A DNA stretch of 64,000 bases, taken from the NCBI GenBank assembly GCA_910575005.1, contig CAJTCL010000005.1, forward strand, positions 183,101 to 247,100. The letters are read 5' to 3'. Shown piece after piece: positions 23,819 to 32,920 of this stretch. The first letter of the stretch is position 1; every line of letters starts with the position of its first letter. The notes below the pieces were generated by a model that was not told the origin of the DNA, did not search any database, and saw only the letters and a list, made by a program, of their open reading frames with translations. The stretch is from Lachnospiraceae bacterium (GTDB lineage Bacteria > Bacillota > Clostridia > Lachnospirales > Lachnospiraceae). The position numbers were made by a program, and so were the translations under genes.

Positions 23819-26626
23819 TTATTTTTTTGTCGTCACTGCTTTTGTCTTAGACCAATCAGAATATATTTTTTTACTCTTATTATTTACCTTAACTTCCTTA
23901 TAGGTACGGATTCTAACATAGTATTTTTTTGCCGCTGCCAGTTTGGAGACTGTTTTTGAGACTGTGCTATTCTTCTTAACCAAAACAGCTTCTGTCGTTT
24001 TCTTGGTAAATTTACTGCTAGTAGAATATTGGATCTGATAACCGCTGGTCTGGCTAGCCTGTTTTTTCCATTTGATCTGTATGCTTTTAGATTTACCAGT
24101 AAGCGTGGACAATGTGGTTCCTTTAGGCTGAATGGTATAGGTTTTCTCAGACGTTCCCTGATAATTTCCCTTGAACTTAATGGTAGCTTTATGTGTTCCA
24201 ATGCTCTTTCTGTCATCCGCGTAACTGATCGTGTAATCAGTACCTTTCTTTAAAACTTTATTCTTGCTGTCTTTTACGGTAACAGCAATCGTCTGAGCTT
24301 TGCCATTGTAGGTAAATTTATCCTTAGACAAAGTAATTGTTTTCGGAACATAGATAATGGTTGCTGTTCCCTTCTCCCCACATATAGTACATGTCTTGGT
24401 GATACTGCCATCCTTTTTTAAAGTGGCTTTGACAATAGTAGATTTGTAGCTATGTTTACAGGCTGTACGATAACGATAGGTCAGACCTTCCTTTTTGGCA
24501 TAATTTTCTGCGTGGCTCTTTCGGTCAACTAGAAGTGTTAAGTCCGCACTGCATCCTTGAAACATTCCATACCCTAGATCCACAATCCCTGCCGGCAGTA
24601 CAACTTCTTTGAGATTCTTGCAGTCCACAAAGACAAATCTTCCCATTGTCTCAACTGTCTCTGGCATTGACATCTTTGTCAGAGAACTGCAGCCATAGAA
24701 AGCCATCTCCTCAATCTCTGTCAGCCCTTCCGCAAGATTTATCTCTGTCAGCGCACTGCAGCCACTGAACGCTTCCTCGCCAATCCATGTAATCCCTTTG
24801 GGAAGCACTACTTTTTTCAGGTTGTTGCAGCCACTAAATGTCTGAAAATCTATTTCGGTCACTCCCTCTGGAATCTGAATCTCAGTTAATTGAAAACAAG
24901 TAAAAAATGCTCCTGCTCCTACACTGTCTATTCCCTTAGGTAAATTGATTTTTGATAAGCTGACACAACCACTGAACGCATACATGCCAATAGAGGTAAC
25001 ACCCTGTGGAATCTCCACTTCCTTAAGATTAGAAAGATCTTCAAATGCGCTGTCTCCAACTGCCGTTACCTTTTTGCCGTCCAGTTCTGCCGGCAGTGTA
25101 AGTTTCGTCTCTTTCCCAATATACCCTGTAAGCTCTAATGTACCATCCTCAAGTTCACGATAACGATATTCCCCTTTGGTCTGCTCTGGTTTATCTGGGT
25201 CTTCCGGGTTATCTGGATTTTCGGGGTTGTCTGGATTTTCGGGGTCATCTGGCTCTTCTGGGTTGTCTGGATTCTCTGGGTCATCTACATAGGTATAAGG
25301 AATGTTATATTCTATCGCATAATTTTCTGTATAACTGTCTCTGACCACAACAAAGCTAAATCCCTCTTGATCCTGATACCAATCACCAAAATCTCCTTCA
25401 ATATTTTCTACACTTGCCGGAAATGTAATTTTTTTCATTTTACCACATCCCCAGAATGCAACAATGGAAACCCGTCTTACCCCTTCGGGTATCACCAGCT
25501 CACTTCTGCCTCCTGGACAAGCCTGCATACTATTGCCAGGTTTATCATAGAGAACACCCTCTATGGATTTATATCTGCTATTGTTTGCGTCAACCTTAAA
25601 ATTGATCAGACTAATACAGTTACTAAACGGATCCCCTGGTATTTTCTCCATCGCCGCCGGTATATTTAGTTCCGTCAGACTTTGACATCCATAGAAAGCA
25701 TACATATCTGCTTTTGCCACTGTTTCTGGGATCGTATAACTTCCCTGTTTCGCTCCAGGACAGCAGATTAATTGTGTGATATCTTTATTATATAATGCTC
25801 CATCTTGAGAACAAAAATTAGGATTATCCGGCTCCACAACCACTGCTTTCAGCTTATCACAATAGACAAAAGGATTGGAACTTATCTCCTCTACCGATTT
25901 TGGTATGGTAACTTCTCCCTGCAAGCTGGTACAATGCTCGAATACACCGCCTTCAAGCTTTTTCAGTCCCGCCGGCAGTTCCAGGCTCGCCAGGTTAGAA
26001 CACTCCTGAAACGCTGATGAGCCAATTTCTTCCAGACCTGCTGGAAAATGAATGGCTGTTAAACCTGTACAATCACTAAACACAAATTTTTCTATTATTT
26101 TTAAAGACTCCGGTAATTGTATATTCGTCAGACCCACACAGCCGGAAAAAGCGCTCGCTTTTAATTGTGTCACTCCCTCTGGAATCACAAGATTTGTAAG
26201 GCTGCTGCAGCCACTGAACGCTCCCTCCTCTATTGCCGTAATCCCCTGTGGAATTGTAATTTCTGTTAAACTTTCACATCCTGAAAATGCACTAGTTCCA
26301 ATATAGGTAATGCCTGCCTGAGGCATTGTCACACTAGTTAGTTTGCCGCAACCCTGGAAAGCATCATTGCCGATTCTGGTGATTTTCTTGCCATCCACTT
26401 CAGCCGGAATCACAATTTCTGTGCATTCTTTGTCAAATACATGTTCAATCTCTAAGGTACCATCCCCTGCATCTCTAACACTAAACCCTAATTCTTCTGG
26501 TGTCGTTGCTCCCACAACTTCCATTTCTGACTGCACAGGTTCCTGTGCCATCACCCCCATTGGGGATAGACTAGAGCAAACTAAGACCAATGCCAGCCCC
26601 ATTGATATAATGCTGTGTTTTTTCAT
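23819..26626 (-). CDS. BspA-like leucine-rich-repeat surface protein with Fn3 domain
   Basis: A 935-residue secreted protein. A signal peptide (cleavage near VMAQ) leads to two blocks of LRR_5 repeats (about residues 60-440 and 490-690; pattern IG..AFSGC..L..I.IP..). A Pro-Glu-Asn-Asp linker separates the blocks, then come a short Cys-containing segment (CTICGEKG), an MBG/YDG-like domain (FTYNGKAQTIAVTVKDSKNK) and a C-terminal Fn3 domain ending YSDWSKTKAVTTK. No LPXTG or other wall anchor was seen. Such proteins bind host or dietary matrix or other bacteria, but the ligand is unknown. The start is the ATG at 26626 with AAGGAG upstream. A good promoter lies at 26704-26732. Confidence 0.9.
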   Translation of the reverse strand: MKKHSIISMGLALVLVCSSLSPMGVMAQEPVQSEMEVVGATTPEELGFSVRDAGDGTLEIEHVFDKECTEIVIPAEVDGKKITRIGNDAFQGCGKLTSVTMPQAGITYIGTSAFSGCESLTEITIPQGITAIEEGAFSGCSSLTNLVIPEGVTQLKASAFSGCVGLTNIQLPESLKIIEKFVFSDCTGLTAIHFPAGLEEIGSSAFQECSNLASLELPAGLKKLEGGVFEHCTSLQGEVTIPKSVEEISSNPFVYCDKLKAVVVEPDNPNFCSQDGALYNKDITQLICCPGAKQGSYTIPETVAKADMYAFYGCQSLTELNIPAAMEKIPGDPFSNCISLINFKVDANNSRYKSIEGVLYDKPGNSMQACPGGRSELVIPEGVRRVSIVAFWGCGKMKKITFPASVENIEGDFGDWYQDQEGFSFVVVRDSYTENYAIEYNIPYTYVDDPENPDNPEEPDDPENPDNPENPDNPEDPDKPEQTKGEYRYRELEDGTLELTGYIGKETKLTLPAELDGKKVTAVGDSAFEDLSNLKEVEIPQGVTSIGMYAFSGCVSLSKINLPKGIDSVGAGAFFTCFQLTEIQIPEGVTEIDFQTFSGCNNLKKVVLPKGITWIGEEAFSGCSALTEINLAEGLTEIEEMAFYGCSSLTKMSMPETVETMGRFVFVDCKNLKEVVLPAGIVDLGYGMFQGCSADLTLLVDRKSHAENYAKKEGLTYRYRTACKHSYKSTIVKATLKKDGSITKTCTICGEKGTATIIYVPKTITLSKDKFTYNGKAQTIAVTVKDSKNKVLKKGTDYTISYADDRKSIGTHKATIKFKGNYQGTSEKTYTIQPKGTTLSTLTGKSKSIQIKWKKQASQTSGYQIQYSTSSKFTKKTTEAVLVKKNSTVSKTVSKLAAAKKYYVRIRTYKEVKVNNKSKKIYSDWSKTKAVTTKK

Positions 26627-26703
26627 AACCACATTCTCCTTCCATTATTTTTATCTTTTTTCATCTAATGTACATACATTCTTACTATTAATCCTCACTT
26701 TAT

Positions 26704-26732
26704 ATCATACCTTATAAAATCCAGAATAGCAA
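26704..26732 (-). promoter_or_regulatory. Promoter of the BspA-like gene
   Basis: On the minus strand TTGCTA (26732-26727), a 17-bp spacer and TATGAT (26709-26704) make a plausible sigma-A promoter about 80 bp before the start codon and just after the sipL terminator. Confidence 0.6.
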
Positions 26733-26746
26733 TCATAGATTTTGCA

Positions 26747-26775
26747 AAAAAAGACAGCGAAACAATTCCGCTGTC
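26747..26775 (-). terminator. Terminator after the sipL-type gene
   Basis: GACAGCG (26753-26759) and CGCTGTC (26769-26775) pair perfectly with a nine-base loop. On the minus strand the stem is followed by seven T residues. It lies seven bases after the stop codon. Confidence 0.85.
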
Positions 26776-26781
26776 CTTACT

Positions 26782-28341
26782 TTAGCCTACCGTTTTAATA
26801 ATCAAAATCTTATCACCATCTCGGATTTGTTCCGATGAGAGCTGATTTGTCTTAACAATCTCTGAGATAGTAGTATAATTCTCTTTGGCAATATCCCAGA
26901 GTTTATCGCCCTCCTTCACAATGTATCCGATAATTCCAGGACTTTCTTGCAATTCTTCCATATTCAATGGTGCCTGCTCCACCTCAGTGATCTTTTTCAC
27001 TTCCTGCTGCTCAAACACAATGCAGTTTAAACTTAAGACGGCCTTTACCTCTACCTGAGCGCTGTCACTCATCACGGTAGTAAGCTGGTCAAGTCCTGTC
27101 TGCAAATGATAACGGCAGCCTTTATGAATCCTTGGTACTTCAATGAGATAATGGAACGGCATAATATCCTTAACAGAAGCAATCGGCATCCGATCATCTG
27201 CAGTCACATATAAAATCGTCACTTGAAGTGTTCCCTCTACTTGAATGCCCCCCTCCACAATCTCCGCCTGCTCTGCCACTGCATAACCTTCACTGGCACA
27301 GATCTGCAAAATGGGTTCCTGATTTTTGTCAATACCAATTTTTTCTGAAACCTTACATTTAGAAGAATTTTTAAGCAGCAGTTTCTCAAATACAGTATCT
27401 TGATATACTGGCGTAAGCTTTTCATTCACTGCATAGAGATCGGCGACAATCTGATTTTCTTCTTCTGTAAAAATCTGAATCTCCAAATCCAATACCAGCT
27501 CCAAATGCAGCATTCTCTCCTCGCCATCATAATCTGGCTTCGCCTCCAGTTCAAGCAAAGAGACTTCATATGATATATCTGATATCATATCCTCTGTACA
27601 GCCATTACAGTCAATCACACCAGCAAAAGGAAGCGCTGTTTCCATCCACTGTAAATGTTCCTCCTCATCCTCCCCTTCATACAATACAAAGACAAGAGCC
27701 TCTCCCTTAATATTCATCTGCTGGTCCATCAGACGTGTTTCCACGCCTCTAAGCTGTACACTTTTCCACAAAATTTGGCGGATATTAGGTTTATTTGAGG
27801 GCAGAAGGATTTCTTCTTTAAAGCGGAAGGTATCTTTCTTAGAGAGAAACAACTCCATTGCTGTCAATGTCTGTCCCAAGATCTGTACTCCGCCCTCCTG
27901 ATCGACGCCAGTAATCAATTCTTCATCATAAATCTCATCAATCACAGCCTTTAAAACCACCAAAGCCTTGACGCTCAATTTTCTGGAATTGATAATTCCA
28001 ATTGAGAGATCTTCCATTTCCCATTTCAGTTTTGCTGTATCATATTCATTGGCGCCATCAATCGCCAAACTTTCCTGAAATGGAATCTCCCCATTCATGG
28101 TATTGATTTTACCTTCTTCCTGGTCACTGCGGTATAACAGGGAAAATTTCAACACTCCCTTCAACCATACATGATCCTGGGTGATGGTAGTTTCATCCAG
28201 TTTTAATTCCCCTTTGTCTAGAATAATGCGAATTAAATCTGGCTTCATATCTGGCACATTAAAGTCATCATCCAATGTAATTTGCGTGACAGCCTTCCCT
28301 TTTTCCCGATTCATATGTATATATTTTTTCGCTAAATCCAA
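26782..28341 (-). CDS. sipL: SipL-like spore morphogenetic protein (DUF3794/SPOCS plus LysM)
   Basis: A 519-residue protein with repeated DUF3794 (SPOCS) domains, visible as DDDFNVPDMKPDLIRII at the start and again in the middle (YAVNEKLTPVYQDT...). It ends with a LysM domain, YIVKEGDKLWDIAKENYTT, at about 470-515. This architecture matches SipL of Clostridioides difficile, which binds SpoIVA through its LysM domain and is needed to encase the forespore in coat. The gene symbol is assigned from architecture only; spoIVA is not in the window. It lies downstream of veg with a terminator hairpin between them. Confidence 0.82.
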   Translation of the reverse strand: MDLAKKYIHMNREKGKAVTQITLDDDFNVPDMKPDLIRIILDKGELKLDETTITQDHVWLKGVLKFSLLYRSDQEEGKINTMNGEIPFQESLAIDGANEYDTAKLKWEMEDLSIGIINSRKLSVKALVVLKAVIDEIYDEELITGVDQEGGVQILGQTLTAMELFLSKKDTFRFKEEILLPSNKPNIRQILWKSVQLRGVETRLMDQQMNIKGEALVFVLYEGEDEEEHLQWMETALPFAGVIDCNGCTEDMISDISYEVSLLELEAKPDYDGEERMLHLELVLDLEIQIFTEEENQIVADLYAVNEKLTPVYQDTVFEKLLLKNSSKCKVSEKIGIDKNQEPILQICASEGYAVAEQAEIVEGGIQVEGTLQVTILYVTADDRMPIASVKDIMPFHYLIEVPRIHKGCRYHLQTGLDQLTTVMSDSAQVEVKAVLSLNCIVFEQQEVKKITEVEQAPLNMEELQESPGIIGYIVKEGDKLWDIAKENYTTISEIVKTNQLSSEQIRDGDKILIIKTVG

Positions 28342-28346
28342 AATAA

Positions 28347-28399
28347 AAAACGCTCCAATCTTGAATATTGGTACATTCTATTCAAGATCAAAGCGTTTT
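28347..28399 (-). terminator. Interrupted hairpin terminator after veg
   Basis: Outer arms AAAACGCT (28347-28354) and AGCGTTTT (28392-28399) and inner arms TCTTGAAT (28359-28366) and ATTCAAGA (28380-28387) form a stem with a small symmetric internal loop. On the minus strand a T-rich stretch follows. It lies between veg and the sipL-type start. Confidence 0.7.
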
Positions 28400-28420
28400 A
28401 TTCATTCTACGTTACTTTGA

Positions 28421-28669
28421 TTAACATAATCTCATTCTTACATCTCTCGTCAGCACATCCGCATAGCTAAACGAAAGAAGCTGTGGTGGATTCTTTTCAT
28501 TTTCATCATCAACCAAAATGGTGAATACGGAAGGATAGGCTCCCTGGATCACGCCTTTTTGAATGTCAACCCTGTTACGGCCTCTGTCTAATTGAATCAT
28601 GACCTTACTGCCTAACTGCTCTAACACAGATGCTCGTACTCTTTTAATATCTGCCTGTTGTACTGCCAC
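28421..28669 (-). CDS. veg: Veg protein (biofilm/matrix regulator family)
   Basis: An 82-residue protein of the Veg (DUF1021) family with a small beta-barrel fold: ADIKRVRASVLEQLGSKVM at the start, RGRNRVDIQKGVIQGAYPSVF in the centre and SFSYADVLTRDVRMR at the end. In Bacillus subtilis Veg is very highly transcribed and stimulates biofilm genes by opposing SinR. The likely start is the GTG at 28669, giving MAVQQADIKR, which aligns with the Bacillus N-terminus and has AGGTGG upstream; a GTG at 28678 is the alternative. The promoter at 28782-28810 is near consensus. Confidence 0.9.
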   Translation of the reverse strand: MAVQQADIKRVRASVLEQLGSKVMIQLDRGRNRVDIQKGVIQGAYPSVFTILVDDENEKNPPQLLSFSYADVLTRDVRMRLC

Positions 28670-28781
28670 TCTTTCCACCTCATTTCACTGAATTGAATTA
28701 AGATGTCAACAGGTGCCCTGACACCCTAATCACCATTTGCAAAGTATCTAAAGTTTCTCCATTGCAACCATATACCTCTTT

Positions 28782-28810
28782 AGTATACCACTGTGCTAAA
28801 TTCTTGTCAA
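28782..28810 (-). promoter_or_regulatory. veg sigma-A promoter
   Basis: On the minus strand TTGACA (28810-28805), a 17-bp spacer and TGGTATACT (extended -10 with TATACT at 28787-28782). The predicted leader is about 105 bases and contains a GGTG/CACC hairpin. The strength fits the strong veg promoter known from Bacillus. Confidence 0.85.
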
Positions 28811-28887
28811 AGGGAAATGTCCTTTTCATTTCGACAGAATCCGTGAATTGGCGCGGATTTGCGGTTTGTAACGCTTATACTAATCGT

Positions 28888-30648
28888 CTACACCGCAAAC
28901 TGGCTGTTGTAAAGCTGTGCATAGAATCCGCCCTGGGCAAGCAGCTTTTCATGATTGCCCTGCTCTAAAATATGACCATCCTTCATCACCAGGATAATAT
29001 CTGCTTCCTGAATCGTAGACAGACGATGTGCCACAATAAAGCTCGTGCGCCCCTCCATCATTTTGGCAAAGGCATTTTGTATCTTCATCTCCGTTCGGGT
29101 ATCAATGGAGGAGGTGGCTTCATCCAAAATTAACATTGGCGGCAGACACAACATGACCCTGGCAATACACAACAACTGTTTTTGCCCCACCGACAGGCTT
29201 CCGCCCTCCTCTCCAATCATAGTATCATAGCCCTGCGGCAGTCGTTTGATAAAGCTATGTGCATGAGCCGCCTTTGCTGCCTCCATCATCTCCTGATCAG
29301 AGGCATTTGGCTTACCCATCTTAAGATTCTCTCGAATCGTTCCTGCTTTGAGCCAGGTTTCCTGAAGTACCATACCATAGCTTTCCCTTAAACTTTTGCG
29401 CGTCACCTTGCGAATGTCAGCATCTTCTACCTGGATGCTTCCACTGTCCACATCATAAAAACGCATCAAAAGGTTGATAATTGTGGTCTTGCCGCAGCCA
29501 GTAGGCCCTACAATCGCCACTCGCTGTCCTGGTTTCACCTGCAGGCTAAAATCTTCAATCAGTTTCTTTTCTGGGGAATAAGAAAAATACACATGCTCTA
29601 ACGCTACATTTCCCTTTACATTAGCCAAAACTTCTGCATTTTGCGGTTCTGCAGCCTGCGGCTCCTCCTCAATCAAAGCAAAGATGCGGCCTGCACAAGC
29701 CAGGGCATTCTGTAATTCAGTCACCACGCCGGAAATCTCATTGAACGGCTTTGTATATTGATTAGCATAACTCAAAAAACAAGTCAATTGCCCTACCGAA
29801 AATGCACTTCCCGCAGACATGGCAAACAGTGCACCGACAAGCGCTACCCCTGTATAGACCAGACTATTGACAAAACGTGTGCCTGGATTGGTCAGAGAAG
29901 AGAAAAAAGTCGCCTGCAGGGAAGCTTTCTCCAATCTGTGATTGATCTCATCAAATTTTTCTAAGACATCCTCCTCTTTTGAAAAAGCCTGCACCACTTT
30001 CTGGTTTTCAATCATTTCATTGATCAGAGCTGTCTGCTCCCCTCTGGTCGTGGATTGGAGCATAAACATAGAAAACGTACGCTTAGCAATAAACCCTGCC
30101 ACAAACAGTGATACCGGCGTCACCAGAACCACCACTAAAGTGATCTTAAAATTGATACTGACCATAAACAGCAGCGTTCCTAAAATCGTCACTACCCCAG
30201 TAAACAACTGGGAAAATCCCATCAGAAGACCGTCTGCAAACTGATCTACATCTGCAATCACCCGACTTACCAATTCACCATGTGAATGTCCGTCAATAAA
30301 CTTCAAAGGCAGAATCTCTATTTTCGCAAAGGCCTCTCTGCGGATATCCTGCACCACTTCATAAGTGATCTTATTGTTACATACATTCATCAGCCATTGT
30401 GCTAAAGCTGTCAGTCCAATAATCAATGCCATTCTTTGCAGCAATCCCATAATCACCGCAAACTCCACCTGGCCTGGCGCCAAAATATGGTCAATCACCT
30501 CTCCTGTCAATACCGGAATATACAAGGTTGCGGCCACTGTCACCACTGCAAAAAGCAGTGAAAATATTAAAAATAAACGGTATGACTTGATATAGGTTAA
30601 GACTTTTTTTAACGTTTGTGCCTGTTTTACTTTACTCTCCTTTTTCAC
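28888..30648 (-). CDS. ABC exporter half-transporter, catalytic subunit of a heterodimer
   Basis: A type IV ABC exporter half with six membrane helices (about residues 20-310) and a C-terminal nucleotide-binding domain. It has Walker A GPTGCGKTT near residue 376, signature LSVGQ, Walker B LILDEATSSID with the catalytic Glu present, and switch His in VAHRLST. It lies 80-100 bp downstream of a second half-transporter whose Walker B Glu is Asp, so the two should form an asymmetric heterodimer of the BmrCD or TM287/288 type, probably a multidrug or lipid exporter. The likely start is the GTG at 30648, five bases after GGAGG; an ATG at 30660 overlaps that site. Confidence 0.92.
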   Translation of the reverse strand: MKKESKVKQAQTLKKVLTYIKSYRLFLIFSLLFAVVTVAATLYIPVLTGEVIDHILAPGQVEFAVIMGLLQRMALIIGLTALAQWLMNVCNNKITYEVVQDIRREAFAKIEILPLKFIDGHSHGELVSRVIADVDQFADGLLMGFSQLFTGVVTILGTLLFMVSINFKITLVVVLVTPVSLFVAGFIAKRTFSMFMLQSTTRGEQTALINEMIENQKVVQAFSKEEDVLEKFDEINHRLEKASLQATFFSSLTNPGTRFVNSLVYTGVALVGALFAMSAGSAFSVGQLTCFLSYANQYTKPFNEISGVVTELQNALACAGRIFALIEEEPQAAEPQNAEVLANVKGNVALEHVYFSYSPEKKLIEDFSLQVKPGQRVAIVGPTGCGKTTIINLLMRFYDVDSGSIQVEDADIRKVTRKSLRESYGMVLQETWLKAGTIRENLKMGKPNASDQEMMEAAKAAHAHSFIKRLPQGYDTMIGEEGGSLSVGQKQLLCIARVMLCLPPMLILDEATSSIDTRTEMKIQNAFAKMMEGRTSFIVAHRLSTIQEADIILVMKDGHILEQGNHEKLLAQGGFYAQLYNSQFAV

Positions 30649-30749
30649 GCTTTCCTCCATTTTTTCCAACCAATATTTTCATATTTAAAATCTATTTTCC
30701 CGCATTTTCATAGGTTCCAAGTTATCTTATTCCAATTTCTTTCCTTGTC

Positions 30750-32510
30750 TTAGGCTTCTTTTTTATATTGAGATTGATAGATTTCTTGATAAACCTGACA
30801 GCGCTTCAACAAATCATCATGTGTCCCAATTCCCGCAATCTCCCCGTCATCCAGCACAATAATCTTATCCGCATGCTGAATCGAGGAAGTGCGCTGAGAG
30901 ACAATAAATACCGTCGGACTGCCTTCCATCTCTCGGATTGCCTTCCTAAGTCTGGCATCGGTGGCATAGTCAAGTGCGGATGCGCTGTCATCCAAGATCA
31001 AAATCTGCGGCTTGCGCACCAGGGCGCGGGCGATGGTCAAACGCTGACGCTGCCCGCCAGAGAAATTCTTGCCCCCCTGTTCTACCTTTGCCTCCAATTT
31101 TCCTTCCTTGCCTTCTACCACTTCTTTTGCCTGCGCTGTCTCTAGTGCCTGATATAACTCTTCTTCTGTAGCATCAGCTTTTCCCCAACAAAGATTCTGA
31201 CGAATTGTACCTGAAAACAGTACTGCTTTCTGCATTACAATTCCCACTCTCTGACGCAGTTCCTCCAGGGGATAATCTTTGACATTTTTGCCACAGATCA
31301 GCACTTCTCCTTTGGTTGCATCATAAAATCTTGGAATAAGATGTACAAGTGAAGTCTTGCCAGAACCTGTGCCCCCAATAATGCCTACTGTCTCACCCTC
31401 TTGTACTGAAAAATCAATATCTGTCAAGCTCTCAGCGCCAGAGCCCTGATAAGTCAGACTCACATGAGCAAATTGTACCACAGGGATGGATTTGTGCTCT
31501 GTCTCCCTGTTCATTTTTTGCTCCTTGGCGTTATCATTCCCTGCCGCTGTACGACTTACAGGCATACTGCTGCGCATTTCTAAAATAGTAGCCACACGGT
31601 TTCCACAGGCATATGCCTTGGTAATTGTGATAATGAGATTGGCTAGTTTAATCAGTTCCACTAAGATCTGTGACATATAATTCACTAATGCCACTACTTC
31701 TCCCTGTGTCAAATTTCCAATATTTACCTGTACTGCCCCTGTATGGAGAAGCACAATCGTAGCTCCATTGATAATCACATAAGTAACAGGATTTAAAAAA
31801 GCGCTGATCTTGCCCACATAGGTCTGCATGGAAGTGAGACTCTCTAGTCCTTCCTCAAAGCGATTCTTTTCCTCCTCTTCCTTATGAAAGGCACGAATTA
31901 CCCTTGCTCCGGTAAGATTTTCTCTGGTGATTCCCAGTACTCTATCCAAGCGTTCCTGCACTTTTCGGTACAGAGGAATACTGACTGCCATCACTCCAAA
32001 CACCACTAGAGACAGCAGCGGGATTGTCACTACAAAAATTAAGGCAGCTTTCAGATCAATGGTAAATGCCATTACCATTGCACCGAACACAATAAATGGT
32101 GAACGCAAAAACAAACGCAGCACCATATTGACACCAGACTGTACCTGATTGATGTCACTGGTCATACGGGTGATTAATGTCGCCGTCCCTGCCTTGTCAA
32201 TCTCAGAAAAAGAAAATGACTGAATATGTGCAAAAAGCTGATGGCGCACTTTCGTTCCAAATCCTGCTGCCGCTTTTGCCGCAAAATATTGGGCTGTCAC
32301 CGAACAAATTAATCCTATGAGTCCTAATACCACCATCACCAGACACATCTGCACAATATAACCACGGTCTCTGTTTACAATTCCAACATCAATAATCGCT
32401 GACACCACCAGAGGCACAATCAACTCAAAAGAAGCCTCTAACATCTTAAATAATGGAGCTAACACACATTCTTTCTTATAATTTTTCAAAAATATCAATA
32501 AGCTTTTCAT
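30750..32510 (-). CDS. ABC exporter half-transporter with degenerate ATP site
   Basis: The upstream partner (586 residues) has six membrane helices and one nucleotide-binding domain: Walker A GGTGSGKTS, signature FSGGQRQRL, and Walker B LILDDSASALD, in which the catalytic Glu is replaced by Asp. The switch position reads VSQRTSS, with Gln in place of His. Together these are the marks of the non-hydrolysing half of a heterodimeric exporter. Its canonical signature would complete the active site of the downstream subunit. AAGGAAA precedes the ATG. The substrate is unknown and no regulator is adjacent. Confidence 0.93.
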   Translation of the reverse strand: MKSLLIFLKNYKKECVLAPLFKMLEASFELIVPLVVSAIIDVGIVNRDRGYIVQMCLVMVVLGLIGLICSVTAQYFAAKAAAGFGTKVRHQLFAHIQSFSFSEIDKAGTATLITRMTSDINQVQSGVNMVLRLFLRSPFIVFGAMVMAFTIDLKAALIFVVTIPLLSLVVFGVMAVSIPLYRKVQERLDRVLGITRENLTGARVIRAFHKEEEEKNRFEEGLESLTSMQTYVGKISAFLNPVTYVIINGATIVLLHTGAVQVNIGNLTQGEVVALVNYMSQILVELIKLANLIITITKAYACGNRVATILEMRSSMPVSRTAAGNDNAKEQKMNRETEHKSIPVVQFAHVSLTYQGSGAESLTDIDFSVQEGETVGIIGGTGSGKTSLVHLIPRFYDATKGEVLICGKNVKDYPLEELRQRVGIVMQKAVLFSGTIRQNLCWGKADATEEELYQALETAQAKEVVEGKEGKLEAKVEQGGKNFSGGQRQRLTIARALVRKPQILILDDSASALDYATDARLRKAIREMEGSPTVFIVSQRTSSIQHADKIIVLDDGEIAGIGTHDDLLKRCQVYQEIYQSQYKKEA

Positions 32511-32920
32511 AAAGATTTCCTTCTCTTTTTTCTTAAATTTTACTGCTGCTAAAAATTATACAAAAACATTACCATTGCAATGCCATTATAAATCACTTCT
32601 TAAAATACAAATACAAAAATATTTGTGTTTATATAACAGCAATCAGGCAACAAATAAGAATTATGATAGCTTTTCTTAAAATCTCAAGTGAAAAATTATC
32701 ATTTTATCCGACAATTATACTATAAAATTACTAGAAACACAATTATTGTTGGACTTTCTATGTGACTGACACCTGTTTCTTGTTTCCCATATATAGTGTA
32801 AAACTCGTTTTACCAGTAAGTACTTTTTAACAAAAAATCACAGACATCTAATAATCAATTTGACAATTTTTGCCAACTAATATATAATCTAAAATAAAAA
32901 ATTTTAAGGAACTATCAATA
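32511..32920. other. AT-rich divergent intergenic region
   Basis: This stretch separates the minus-strand ABC genes from the plus-strand acyltransferase gene. A TATAAT-type -10 on the minus strand (32560-32555) could serve the ABC operon, without a clear -35. The only strong signal is the plus-strand promoter at 32860-32888. No open frame, RNA gene or long repeat was seen. Confidence 0.6.
32860..32888 (+). promoter_or_regulatory. Consensus sigma-A promoter of the acyltransferase gene
   Basis: TTGACA (32860-32865), a 17-bp spacer and TATAAT (32883-32888): both hexamers are perfect. The start codon lies 33 bp downstream with AAGGA between. Confidence 0.9.
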
